Shown piece after piece: positions 8,540 to 16,722 of a stretch of DNA of 64,000 nt; positions within the stretch are counted from its first letter, which is position 1; each line of letters starts with the position of its first letter. The position numbers and the translations under genes are program-made. The stretch is from RGIG9115 sp045128915. Its GTDB lineage: Bacteria > Bacillota > Clostridia > UBA1381. The DNA lies in assembly GCA_045128915.1 (NCBI GenBank), contig JBGVIT010000059.1, forward strand, positions 27,628 through 91,627, given 5' to 3'. The notes beneath the pieces were generated by a model, which was given only the letters and a program-made list of their open reading frames with translations, did not search any database and had not been told where the DNA came from.

Positions 8540-8866
8540 GAGTAATTCAGACGGTTGCGGGCGCATATGCGCGTGAGGAAAGTCCGGGCTCCATAGAGTA
8601 AGGGTGCCGGCTAACGGCCGGTGGAAGCGATTCCAAGGATAGTGCAACAGAGAATGAATGCCAGGCATATGCTGTGGCGATTGTGGAAATGTGCGGTAAG
8701 AGCGCACAGGGACGATGGCGACTGAAGTCCCGTGTAAACCCCACCCGGAGCAACCCGAGGGAACATAAGCCTGCTCGGCTTCCCGACAAGGGGCTTGACG
8801 CCTGCGGTAACGCAGGCGCTAGATAGATAACCGTCAGATACAGAACCCGGCTTACAGAATTGCTCA
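8540..8866 (+). ncRNA. rnpB: RNase P RNA (catalytic subunit)
   Basis: Catalytic RNA that trims the 5' leader from precursor tRNAs. The universally conserved GAGGAAAGTCCGGGCTCC is at 8575-8592, and the matching 3' core ACAGAACCCGGCTTACAGA at 8840-8858. The ends pair (GAGTAATTC at 8540 with GAATTGCTC at 8857-8865) as helix P1. Internal landmarks include the CCACCCGGAGCAACCC segment and a GC-rich hairpin at 8800-8820. The length of about 325 bases is normal. Open reading frames read from the opposite strand here are shadows. Bases 8398-8502 upstream hold only spacer. Confidence 0.95.
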
Positions 8867-8880
8867 TTATAATAAAGATA

Positions 8881-8909
8881 AGAGGTTGCAGCATCTTGCG
8901 CAGCCTCTT
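8881..8909 (+). terminator. Stem-loop after rnpB; left copy of island-flanking repeat
   Basis: GAGGTTGC pairs with GCAGCCTC across a 10-base loop, followed by TTTG. A near-identical stem-loop recurs at 11622-11649 at the far end of the accessory island. The U-run is short, so termination strength is uncertain. Confidence 0.65.
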
Positions 8910-8940
8910 TGATATAATGAATTCATTTTTGCATGGTAAC

Positions 8941-8992
8941 AACTTCACTGCGATAACGCAACTTCACTTTGAACGGATGTTCAAAACTTCAC
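8941..8992. promoter_or_regulatory. Operator-like repeats upstream of the Bro-N gene
   Basis: Three direct copies of AACTTCAC (8941, 8960, 8985) surround a perfect inverted repeat, TTTGAAC-GGAT-GTTCAAA (8968-8985). They lie about 100 bases upstream of a phage-antirepressor-like gene and look like protein binding sites. The binder is unknown; autoregulation is a guess. Confidence 0.45.
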
Positions 8993-9086
8993 AAAAAAAA
9001 CATTGGCAATTAGATTATACAGTCTTTATAGTGAGAATGTCGAAATTTGACGGAAAACACAAAACTCTTTTACGGGGGTTATACAA

Positions 9087-9938
9087 ATGGATAACAAAAT
9101 ACAAATATTTGAAGATAAGAAAATAAGAACTGCATGGAATGAAGAGATAGAAGAATGGTATTTTTCTGTTGTTGATGTTGTATCTATTTTAACAGACAGC
9201 AAAGATCCAACAGCATATTGGAGAAAGTTGAAACAGAGATTAAAAGCCGAGGGAAATGAAACCGTGACAAATTGTCACGGTTTGAAGATGACTGCTTCTG
9301 ATGGAAAAAAGAGAATGACAGATGTTGTAGATACGACAAATCTTTTAAGACTTATCCAATCAATTCCATCTCCGAAAGCAGAACCTTTTAAAATGTGGCT
9401 TGCAGAAGTCGGCAAGGATCGTATAGAGGAAACCATCGATCCTGAACTTGCGATAGATAGGGCGTTGGAAACATATTTGAAAAAGGGATACGATGAAGAG
9501 TGGATTCATCAACGAATATTATCTATAAGAGTGCGTAATGAACTAACTGCGCAATGGCAACAACATGGAGTTGAGGAAGGTAAAGAATATGCAATTCTTA
9601 CTGACGAAATAACAAAAGCATGGTCGGGGATGACAACAAGGAAATATAAAAACCTCAAAGGACTTACAAAAGAAAATTTGAGAGATAATATGAGTACAAC
9701 TGAGCTTATATTGAATATGCTTGCGGAAACATCTACGACAGATATTTCAAAAGAAGAGCATCCGCAAGGTTTATCAGAAAATATTAAGGTTGCAAAACGT
9801 GGTGGAAATGTTGCTAAGATTGCAAGACAAGCATTAGAAACCGAAACGGGGAAGTCTGCTATTACTCCTCAAAATGCAGCTGAACTAAATAAAGTTGTAG
9901 TTGATTTGATTGAGGAAGTTGCAGAAGAAAAAGAGTGA
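9087..9938 (+). CDS. Bro-N domain (phage antirepressor-like) protein
   Basis: A 283-residue protein. Residues 1-115 match the Bro-N domain of phage antirepressors and BRO proteins (RTAWNEEIEEWYFSVVDVVS, later IQSIPSPKAEPFKMWLAEVG). The C-terminal part carries the AILTDEITKAWSGMT and STTDISKEEHPQG stretches seen in the stand-alone chromosomal/prophage type (also found in DinD-like proteins). GGGGGT precedes the ATG at 9087. Bro-N proteins bind DNA and are typical of phages and mobile islands. A perfect 11-bp-arm palindrome lies within the gene (9259-9283) and operator-like repeats lie upstream. No phage structural or integrase gene is nearby, so this is a lone or relic gene in a small island. 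Confidence 0.85.
   Translation: MDNKIQIFEDKKIRTAWNEEIEEWYFSVVDVVSILTDSKDPTAYWRKLKQRLKAEGNETVTNCHGLKMTASDGKKRMTDVVDTTNLLRLIQSIPSPKAEPFKMWLAEVGKDRIEETIDPELAIDRALETYLKKGYDEEWIHQRILSIRVRNELTAQWQQHGVEEGKEYAILTDEITKAWSGMTTRKYKNLKGLTKENLRDNMSTTELILNMLAETSTTDISKEEHPQGLSENIKVAKRGGNVAKIARQALETETGKSAITPQNAAELNKVVVDLIEEVAEEKE
9259..9283. repeat. Perfect palindrome inside the Bro-N gene
   Basis: AAACCGTGACA, three bases, then TGTCACGGTTT: 11-bp perfect arms within the coding sequence. It could be a binding site or an mRNA hairpin; the encoded residues (around VTNCHG) are also family-conserved, which may account for part of it. Confidence 0.6.
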
Positions 9939-10060
9939 TTTTTTGTTCCCAAGTTGACACGAACTCTATAAATATGTCGAAAGATGTCGAAAAATACTGA
10001 CCGTTTTATGACACAGTATAAGGATTATAATAAATATAAATTAATTAAGGAGTGAATATA

Positions 10061-10933
10061 ATGCCGTTACATTTAGAGTCGATAACAAACAAAGAAAGTT
10101 CTGGAATATTTGCTTGGATACTTCAAAATCAGCTTAATGAGTGTGAAGATGCCTTTGCTACAAAAGACAAACTATGTGCACATTGCTCAAAAGATATCGT
10201 TGATAAAGTATCTCAAGAAAAAGTAGGAGAATATATATTTACAATAAAAACAAATCTGGAAAAGCAAGCGAATGAAATTTTGGATGTTGATATAACATTT
10301 AAAAATCCTTCAAACGCACAGATTAAATTAATAGAAAAACTTCCACCTTCATCTGATGCAAATGAGTATTATAATGCGGAGACGGAAGAAGGCGGACACT
10401 TTCAAATTGAAACTGTAAACAGATATCTTATTGAAGATGATCTAGAGGGGAAAATACATAGTGTTAACCTTTCTGCTTTTCCTTTTAAATTATCATTGTA
10501 TGATGATATGAAGGCATTAAATACTGAATTGGGATTTGCTAAAGAAATAAAAGTAGGAGAAACAGATCTTGCTGTGGCAGGATATTCAGACACTTTTATT
10601 GCAACTAGTGATTTATTTAAAGTTGATATTGACAGCGATGAAACATTTTCATTTGTTATAGGGAGAATAACAAAATTACAAAATTGTCGCATTGAAATAA
10701 ATAATGAATTTTGTGATTTTATTATTGCACAATTAAATACTGCAGTTGGAAATTTAACAACGGTAATTAATCCCGATAGATATGATATAGAGGGGATTGC
10801 GGAAGGCAAAATTATTGGTATGCAAGCAGATATAAAAGCTAATTTTAAGTTGAATGATAAATATCCAAAACCGGTAATTGCAGAGAAAACAAAAAAGACA
10901 TTTTGGGATAAAGTGAAAAACATATTTAAATAG
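10061..10933 (+). CDS. Unrecognised 290-residue protein of the accessory island
   Basis: A soluble-looking protein with no signal peptide or clear membrane helix. It begins MPLHLESITNKESSGIFAW, contains a CAHC pair near residue 45, and ends in a basic, aromatic tail (KTKKTFWDKVKNIFK) that could form an amphipathic helix. An AAGGAGTG site sits just before the ATG at 10061; a GTG at 10052 overlaps that site and is rejected. Codon use (many TTA, ATA, AAA) is more AT-rich than in flanking housekeeping genes, pointing to recent acquisition. It lies 122 bases after the Bro-N gene. No domain is recognised and no function is proposed. Confidence 0.7.
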   Translation: MPLHLESITNKESSGIFAWILQNQLNECEDAFATKDKLCAHCSKDIVDKVSQEKVGEYIFTIKTNLEKQANEILDVDITFKNPSNAQIKLIEKLPPSSDANEYYNAETEEGGHFQIETVNRYLIEDDLEGKIHSVNLSAFPFKLSLYDDMKALNTELGFAKEIKVGETDLAVAGYSDTFIATSDLFKVDIDSDETFSFVIGRITKLQNCRIEINNEFCDFIIAQLNTAVGNLTTVINPDRYDIEGIAEGKIIGMQADIKANFKLNDKYPKPVIAEKTKKTFWDKVKNIFK

Positions 10934-11187
10934 TTTTTATTTCTAACTTACCACGAACTTTCTTTAAAAATGGGCTGCATCTAAACCTTATGTGTCGCAA
11001 TAGTAAGACTGTTCAATTAACGATAGGGATTTAACATAAATCTATAATTTGACATTTTTATTCTTATCTATAATGAATGAGTGAAGTATCGTATATATGA
11101 GCTTGTTTGTAGTGAGATAAATCATAATTGTAAATATGCTAATTCAGTCGAGTTGAGTTTTATATTTTAGGGTTGAGGAGGTATATA

Positions 11188-11601
11188 ATGAAAAAGATTT
11201 TAATAATAATCGGGATCGTTTTATTAGTATTTTTAACAGCGATTTATTCTGCGTTTAATTACTTTTTCCCAAAAGCTGAAAAATTTGATTATCCTAATTA
11301 TTCATCGTTAGAATCCATAACAATTACAAAGGATAACAAAACAGTCAATTTAAGCGGAGAGGATGCTGAAATTCTGTATGGGTATATCAGCAAAGCAAAG
11401 CCTACAAGAATGTTAAGCGGAGAGGACAATCCGTTTCGCGTACCTTACTATACTATTTCAATAAAAGCCGAGGATATTTCCTATTTCGGACATGGTCACA
11501 TATACGAAAATAGCGGAGTAACATACTTTGAGCTTCCGTATGTGGGAATATACACTCTGGACTCTGATGCTTTGAATTGTATCAAAAACAACATTGATTA
11601 A
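11188..11601 (+). CDS. Small membrane-anchored extracytoplasmic protein (possibly DUF5301-type)
   Basis: A 137-residue protein with one N-terminal membrane helix (residues 4-25, very isoleucine/leucine-rich) and no lipobox cysteine, so it is a membrane-anchored exported domain. The outer part has the pattern SITITKDNKTVNLSGEDAE...YGYISKAKPTRMLS...YYTISI, which recalls small DUF5301-like proteins; this assignment is from memory and uncertain. GAGGAGGT precedes the ATG at 11188, whereas an in-frame start at 11173 overlaps that site. It is the last gene of the island, just before the right-hand stem-loop repeat. Bases 10934-11187 hold no gene. Confidence 0.65.
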   Translation: MKKILIIIGIVLLVFLTAIYSAFNYFFPKAEKFDYPNYSSLESITITKDNKTVNLSGEDAEILYGYISKAKPTRMLSGEDNPFRVPYYTISIKAEDISYFGHGHIYENSGVTYFELPYVGIYTLDSDALNCIKNNID

Positions 11602-11621
11602 ACTGATACATAACTGAAACT

Positions 11622-11649
11622 GAGGTTGCAGCATTGTGCAGCCTCTTTG
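11622..11649 (+). terminator. Stem-loop; right copy of island-flanking repeat
   Basis: GAGGTTGC, an 8-base loop and GCAGCCTC followed by TTTGTTTTG. Apart from a 2-base difference in the loop it repeats the stem-loop at 8881-8909 behind rnpB. Confidence 0.7.
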
Positions 11650-11725
11650 TTTTGTCAATTTGTATAACCTCAAAAAAGATACTATTCAAAAATAGTACAA
11701 AAAACACGTAATTTGCGAATTGACC

Positions 11726-11754
11726 TTGTAAAAATGACGGTGAAATTATATAAT
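11726..11754 (+). promoter_or_regulatory. Promoter of typA
   Basis: TTGTAA, a 17-base spacer and TATAAT, about 30 bases before the typA start codon. Confidence 0.6.
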
Positions 11755-11785
11755 ATCTGTATATTACAAAATTGGAGTAATCTGT

Positions 11786-13609
11786 ATGATAAAAAGAGAA
11801 AACATAAGAAACATTGCAATAATCGCTCACGTTGACCATGGCAAAACCACTTTGGTTGATGCTATGCTTGCCCAGAGTGGAACATTTCGTGAAAATGAAA
11901 AGGTTGACGAAAGAGTAATGGACTCAAACGACCTTGAAAGAGAGCGAGGAATAACAATCCTTGCAAAAAATACTTCCTTGTACTATAAGGACACAAAAAT
12001 TAATATAATCGACACACCTGGTCACGCTGATTTTGGCGGCGAAGTGGAGAGAGGTCTTGAAATGGTTGACGGGGTACTGCTCCTTGTTGACGCTTTCGAG
12101 GGGTGTATGCCTCAGACAAGATTTGTGCTTTCAAAGGCTCTTGCCCTTGACCTTCAGCCTATTATAGTGGTAAATAAGGTTGACAGACCTAATGCAAGAC
12201 CATATGAGGTAGTAGATGAGGTGCTTGAACTGTTTATTGATTTAGGCGCAACAGAGGAACAGCTGGATACCCCTGTAATATATGCATCAGGCCGTGATGG
12301 CTGGGCGACTGCGGAGTATAATCCTGAACAGCCCAACGCCGACCTGACAGAGCTTTTTGAGCTTATTGTAAATTCTATTCCTTGCCCCGACTGCTGTGAT
12401 GACGGCTCTTTCCAGATGCTTGTTTCAAACATCGACTATGACGAATACACCGGAAGAATTGCTGTGGGTAAAATCCAGCGTGGCAAGGTAAGCACAGGCG
12501 ACAGACTTGCCATATGCCGTGAAGATGGTAAGGTTGATTACGGCAAGGCAACAAAGCTTTATACCTTTGAGGGTCTTAACAAAGGAGTATGCGATACTGT
12601 GGGTGCAGGAGACATGGTTGCCATTTCAGGTATGGCGGATATTAATATCGGCGAAACTCTTTGCGCACCTGATAATATTGATCCCTTGCCCTTTATAAAA
12701 ATAGATGAGCCGGTTCTGTCTATGACCTTCAGCGTAAACGACAGCCCCTTTGCAGGAAAAGAGGGTAAGTTCGTTACTTCAAGACATCTTCGTGACAGAC
12801 TGTTCCGTGAGCTTGATTCAAATGTGGCTCTTCGTGTTTCTGAAACCGATACCACAGAAGCCTTTACCGTTTCTGGAAGAGGCGAGCTTCACCTTTCTGT
12901 GCTTATTGAAAACATGAGACGAGAAGGTTATGAATTCCAGGTTTCAAACCCCGTTGTAATATATAAGAAGATTGACGGAGTGTTGTGCGAGCCAATAGAG
13001 CGTCTGACAGTTGACGTGCCTGATGAATATACCGGCGTTGTAATGGATTCTGTAATCAGCAGAAAGGGCGAGATGACAAATATGTCACCCACAGCCCAGA
13101 ACTATACAAGAATAGAATTTCTTATCCCATCAAGAGGTCTTATAGGCTACCGAAATGAGCTTCTTACAGCAACCAAAGGAACAGGAATAGTAAACAGTAT
13201 TTTAGAAAAATATGAGCCGTATAAAGGCGATATTCAGGGCAGAACAAGAGGTGCTTTGATTGCCTGGGAGGACGGAGAAACCATAACATACGGTCTTTAC
13301 AATGCTCAGGAAAGAGGAACGCTGTTTGTAGGCCCCGGAATAAAGGTTTATGAGGGAATGATAGTGGGCGAGAACGCAAGACTTGAGGACGTTGTTGTAA
13401 ACGTGTGCAAGAAAAAGCACGCAACCAACACAAGAGCATCCGGCTCTGACGATGCCCTTCGCCTTGTCCCCCCAAGACAGTTCAGCCTTGAGCAATGTCT
13501 TGAATTTCTTGCAGATGATGAGCTGTTGGAGGTAACTCCTGAAAATCTCCGAATGAGAAAAAGAATTCTTAAAACAGACTTGAGAGCAAAAGCAAGAGCA
13601 AAAAAATAA
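11786..13609 (+). CDS. typA: Ribosome-associated translational GTPase TypA/BipA
   Basis: A GTPase of the elongation-factor superfamily that binds 70S ribosomes and aids 50S assembly and stress adaptation. The 607-residue protein has G1 AHVDHGKTTL (residues 11-20), the switch-I element RERGITI, G3 DTPGHADF and G4 NKVDRP, followed by domains II, III and V and the BipA-specific C-terminal domain (NTRASGSDDALRLVPP). Length matches the family. It has its own promoter and is followed 15 bases later by the AEC transporter, so the two may be co-transcribed. It restarts the housekeeping region right of the accessory island. Confidence 0.97.
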   Translation: MIKRENIRNIAIIAHVDHGKTTLVDAMLAQSGTFRENEKVDERVMDSNDLERERGITILAKNTSLYYKDTKINIIDTPGHADFGGEVERGLEMVDGVLLLVDAFEGCMPQTRFVLSKALALDLQPIIVVNKVDRPNARPYEVVDEVLELFIDLGATEEQLDTPVIYASGRDGWATAEYNPEQPNADLTELFELIVNSIPCPDCCDDGSFQMLVSNIDYDEYTGRIAVGKIQRGKVSTGDRLAICREDGKVDYGKATKLYTFEGLNKGVCDTVGAGDMVAISGMADINIGETLCAPDNIDPLPFIKIDEPVLSMTFSVNDSPFAGKEGKFVTSRHLRDRLFRELDSNVALRVSETDTTEAFTVSGRGELHLSVLIENMRREGYEFQVSNPVVIYKKIDGVLCEPIERLTVDVPDEYTGVVMDSVISRKGEMTNMSPTAQNYTRIEFLIPSRGLIGYRNELLTATKGTGIVNSILEKYEPYKGDIQGRTRGALIAWEDGETITYGLYNAQERGTLFVGPGIKVYEGMIVGENARLEDVVVNVCKKKHATNTRASGSDDALRLVPPRQFSLEQCLEFLADDELLEVTPENLRMRKRILKTDLRAKARAKK

Positions 13610-13624
13610 AGGAGCACAGTAGTA

Positions 13625-14557
13625 GTGGAATATGCATTGCCCATAATGGAACAGACTGCCATAATGTTTATTATAATACTCATCGGCTATATACTTTTTA
13701 AGTTTAAAGTAATAACACCTGACGGCAGAAAACAGCTTTCCGAGCTGGTTCTGACAATCGTGTGTCCTGCGCTTATATTCATGGTTTTTCAGCAGGATTT
13801 TTCATCGGAGGTAATAACGGGACTTTTATGGTCCTTTCCGCTGTCTGCAATTTCTATCGTGCTGGGCATCATTGTTGCAAAGCTTCTTGTACCCAAAAGC
13901 AGAGAGGATTTTAATATAAGCAGGTTTTGCATAATATATACCAACTGTGCCTTTATGGGAATTCCTTTGATAAAGGGACTTTTCGGAGATGTGGGCGTAA
14001 TGTATCTAACGGCATATATTGCAATGTTCAATATATTTGTGTGGTCTCACGGTGTAATGCAGATTAAATGTCAGTCGGGCTTCAAAGAGCTTCTGGGCGT
14101 GCTTCGCTCTCCTACCATAATTGCTATTGTTTTAGGACTTTTATGCTTTGCTTTCAAAATCAGGATTCCTGAAATTCCGGCTGTGGCTTTGAACTATATA
14201 AAAGAGCTTAACACTCCACTTGCCATGCTTATTGCCGGTGCGACTATGGCGGAGGCCGATATGCTCGGCGCAATTCGCAAAGCTAAGGTTATGTGGCCCG
14301 TATTTGTAAAGCTTCTGCTTTTCCCCGTTGTAGTAATTTTTGTTTTCCGTCTTTTTCCTGTGCCGGACGAAATGGTTTTCACAACCAACATAGTAGCGGC
14401 GGCATGTCCTACTGCAACAATCGGAACGTTGTTCTGTATCCGGCACGGCAAAAATGCTGCAATGGCTTCTGAGATATTTGCTATTTCAACCCTGCTTTCA
14501 GGAATAACACTTCCGCTGATAGCAACCGTTTCCAATATGGTGTATAACCTTTTTTAA
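13625..14557 (+). CDS. AEC-family (auxin efflux carrier) permease
   Basis: A 310-residue integral membrane protein with eight to ten hydrophobic segments and the AEC signature regions (CPALIFMVFQ, FGNT-like region FMGIPLIKGLFGD near residue 115, and NTPLAMLIAGATMAE near 205). AEC proteins export or import organic anions such as malate; the substrate here is unknown. The start is a GTG at 13625 with GGAG 10 bases upstream. Only 15 bases separate it from typA. No terminator is obvious before the tig promoter. Confidence 0.9.
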   Translation: MEYALPIMEQTAIMFIIILIGYILFKFKVITPDGRKQLSELVLTIVCPALIFMVFQQDFSSEVITGLLWSFPLSAISIVLGIIVAKLLVPKSREDFNISRFCIIYTNCAFMGIPLIKGLFGDVGVMYLTAYIAMFNIFVWSHGVMQIKCQSGFKELLGVLRSPTIIAIVLGLLCFAFKIRIPEIPAVALNYIKELNTPLAMLIAGATMAEADMLGAIRKAKVMWPVFVKLLLFPVVVIFVFRLFPVPDEMVFTTNIVAAACPTATIGTLFCIRHGKNAAMASEIFAISTLLSGITLPLIATVSNMVYNLF

Positions 14558-14656
14558 CTAATTGTGAACAAACCTTGTTATTTAGTATAAATTGCACTTG
14601 ACAACGGTGGTAAAAAGCACGAAAATATGGAAAAATGATAAAAATGTAAAAAGCCA

Positions 14657-14685
14657 TTGAATTCTTGGAAAATACATGTTATAAT
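14657..14685 (+). promoter_or_regulatory. Promoter of the tig-clpP-clpX group
   Basis: TTGAAT, a 17-base spacer and an extended -10 (TGTTATAAT), 57 bases before the tig start. No CIRCE- or CtsR-like operator was recognised nearby. Confidence 0.75.
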
Positions 14686-14742
14686 AGGACGGATATTAGA
14701 ATTAATGAGAGTACAATCTCACGAATAGGAGGATAATACAAG

Positions 14743-16032
14743 ATGGCTGTAAAAACAGAACAAGTAGAAAAGAATCTTGTAAAAATTACTTTTGAGGTTT
14801 CTGCTGAAGAATTTGAAAAGGCAGTAAACAATGTTTATTTGAAGAACAGAGGAAAAATCGCAGTTGCAGGCTTCCGTAAGGGTAAGGCTCCCAGAAGCGT
14901 AATCGAAAAGATGTACGGCACAGGAGTTTTCTATGAAGATGCAATCAATGCAGTACTTCCCGATGCATATGAAGCAGCAGTTAAGGAAACAGACCTTGAC
15001 ATAGTTGCAAGACCTGAAATTGATATTGACGGCGAGATTGAAGGCGGCAAGCCCGTTGTGTTCACCGCTTTGGTAACAACTAAGCCGGAAGTAGAGCTTG
15101 GTAAGTACAAAGGTATAAAAATAGATAAAATTGAGCATAATGTATCAGATGAAGATGTTGACAGCGCAATCGAAGCTGAACAGAAGAAGAATGCACGAGT
15201 TATCTATGTAGAAGACAGAGCAGTTGAATCAGGCGACATCGCTGTAATCGACTTTGACGGCAGCGTTGACGGTGTTGCATTCGACGGCGGTAAGGGCGAG
15301 GACTACGAGCTTGAAATCGGCTCAAACACCTTTATCCCCGGTTTTGAAGACCAGCTTATCGGAGCAAAGACCGGCGAAGATGTAAAGGTTGAAGTAAAGT
15401 TCCCCGAAGAATACCATGCAGCTGACCTTGCAGGCAAGGATGCAGTATTTATGTGTAAGGTTAAGTCAATCAAGACAAAGGAACTTCCTGAACTCAATGA
15501 TGATTTTGCATCAGAGGTAAGTGAGTTTGATACACTTGACGAGTACAAAAAGTCAGTAAGAGAAAAGCTTGAAGCTCAGGCTCAGGACAGAGTTAAGGCT
15601 GAAACTGAAGATGCAGTTGTAAAGGCTGTTGTAGAAAAGGCAAAGTTTGATCTTCCCGATGCAATGGTAGAAGCAGAAGTTGACCGCAGCGTTAACGATT
15701 TTGCACAGCGCCTTCGTTATCAGGGCCTTGACATCAACACATACCTTTCATACATGGGTGGCGATATGGAAGCTTTCCGCGCTAACTTCCGTGAGCAGGC
15801 TAAGACAACATGCAGTACATCATTGGTTATTGAAGCTATCATGAAGGCTGAAGGCATTGAGGTTAATGCAGAAGAGTTTGAAACAAACCTTGTTGATATG
15901 GCTAAGAAGTACAACATGGAGCTTGATAAGCTTAAGGAACTTATTTCAGATGAAGAAAAAGAAAACATGAAGAAAGATATGGCAATGAGCAAGACAGTAG
16001 AAATGCTTGTTAACAATGCCGTAATGAAATAA
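14743..16032 (+). CDS. tig: Trigger factor (ribosome-bound chaperone / prolyl isomerase)
   Basis: Binds nascent chains at the ribosome exit tunnel. The 429-residue protein has the ribosome-docking signature GFRKGKAPRSVIEK (residues about 44-57) in the N-terminal domain. An FKBP-like isomerase domain follows (about 155-245, with GDIAVIDFDGSVDGVAFDGG) and then a long helical C-terminal chaperone domain. AGGAGG lies before the ATG at 14743. It is followed by clpP and clpX in the standard Firmicutes order, linking folding and degradation of new proteins. Length is normal. Confidence 0.97.
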   Translation: MAVKTEQVEKNLVKITFEVSAEEFEKAVNNVYLKNRGKIAVAGFRKGKAPRSVIEKMYGTGVFYEDAINAVLPDAYEAAVKETDLDIVARPEIDIDGEIEGGKPVVFTALVTTKPEVELGKYKGIKIDKIEHNVSDEDVDSAIEAEQKKNARVIYVEDRAVESGDIAVIDFDGSVDGVAFDGGKGEDYELEIGSNTFIPGFEDQLIGAKTGEDVKVEVKFPEEYHAADLAGKDAVFMCKVKSIKTKELPELNDDFASEVSEFDTLDEYKKSVREKLEAQAQDRVKAETEDAVVKAVVEKAKFDLPDAMVEAEVDRSVNDFAQRLRYQGLDINTYLSYMGGDMEAFRANFREQAKTTCSTSLVIEAIMKAEGIEVNAEEFETNLVDMAKKYNMELDKLKELISDEEKENMKKDMAMSKTVEMLVNNAVMK

Positions 16033-16045
16033 TATAAAAAAAACG

Positions 16046-16081
16046 GAGGGCTGTCGCATTTTAATACTTGTGGCGGTCCTC
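16046..16081 (+). other. Hairpin in the tig-clpP spacer
   Basis: A 13-bp stem with several G-U pairs (16046-16058 with 16069-16081) and a 10-base loop, not followed by a U-run. It may be a processing or stabilising hairpin that sets relative expression of tig and clpP. Confidence 0.45.
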
Positions 16082-16113
16082 TTATGCAATTTATAAGAAA
16101 GGAATGATTTTTT

Positions 16114-16701
16114 ATGAGTTTAGTACCAATGGTAGTAGAACAAACAAACAGAGGAGAACGTTCCTACGATATTTTTTCAAGACTTCTTGAAGATCGTATA
16201 ATATTTTTAGGTGAGGAAGTAAATGATGCCAGCGCAAGTCTTGTTGTGGCACAGATGCTTTATCTTGAAGCAAAGGATCCTGATAAGGACATTCAGCTTT
16301 ACATTAATTCGCCCGGCGGCTCAATCACAGCCGGAATGGCAATTTATGATACAATGCAGTACATCAAGTGCGACGTGTCAACAATCTGCATAGGTATGGC
16401 TGCGAGCATGGGTGCGTTCCTTCTTACAGCAGGTGCAAAGGGTAAGCGCTTCGCACTTCCAAACAGCGAGGTTATGATTCACCAGCCACTCGGTGGTATG
16501 CAAGGTCAGGCAACTGATATTAAAATTCATGCAGACCGTATAATCAAAATGCGCGAAACTCTGAATTCTATCATGGCAGAACGTACAGGTCAGAGCCTTG
16601 AAAAAATCACAGCAGATACAGAGCGTGATAACTTTATGAGCGCAGAAGAAGCAAAGAACTACGGATTAATCGACGAGGTTATTGTTTCAAGAGCAAAATA
16701 A
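16114..16701 (+). CDS. clpP: ATP-dependent Clp protease proteolytic subunit
   Basis: Serine peptidase that forms the 14-subunit degradation chamber used by ClpX and ClpC. The 195-residue protein has the catalytic serine in GMAASMGAFLL (S98), histidine in VMIHQPLGG (H123) and the aspartate in TERDNFMS. The N-terminus MSLVPMVVEQTNRGERSYDI is the usual processed-type start. AAAGGAATG precedes the ATG. It lies between tig and clpX with only 21 bases to the clpX start, so it is co-expressed with its ATPase partner. Confidence 0.98.
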   Translation: MSLVPMVVEQTNRGERSYDIFSRLLEDRIIFLGEEVNDASASLVVAQMLYLEAKDPDKDIQLYINSPGGSITAGMAIYDTMQYIKCDVSTICIGMAASMGAFLLTAGAKGKRFALPNSEVMIHQPLGGMQGQATDIKIHADRIIKMRETLNSIMAERTGQSLEKITADTERDNFMSAEEAKNYGLIDEVIVSRAK

Positions 16702-16722
16702 GCTTTTTTAATGGAGATCAGT

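Noticed and set aside
8525..8948. Minus-strand open frames of 60 and 133 codons
   Set aside because: They lie across the RNase P RNA gene and have no ribosome binding site or protein-like composition.
11006..11022. AGACTGTTCAAT match to part of the terminator-bearing repeat
   Set aside because: Only about 12 bases match; neither terminal repeats nor the terminator core are present, so chance or an unrecognisable remnant.
11049..11074. TTGACA and TATAAT upstream of the small membrane protein gene
   Set aside because: Both boxes are good but the spacer is only 14 bases, too short for a normal sigma-A promoter.
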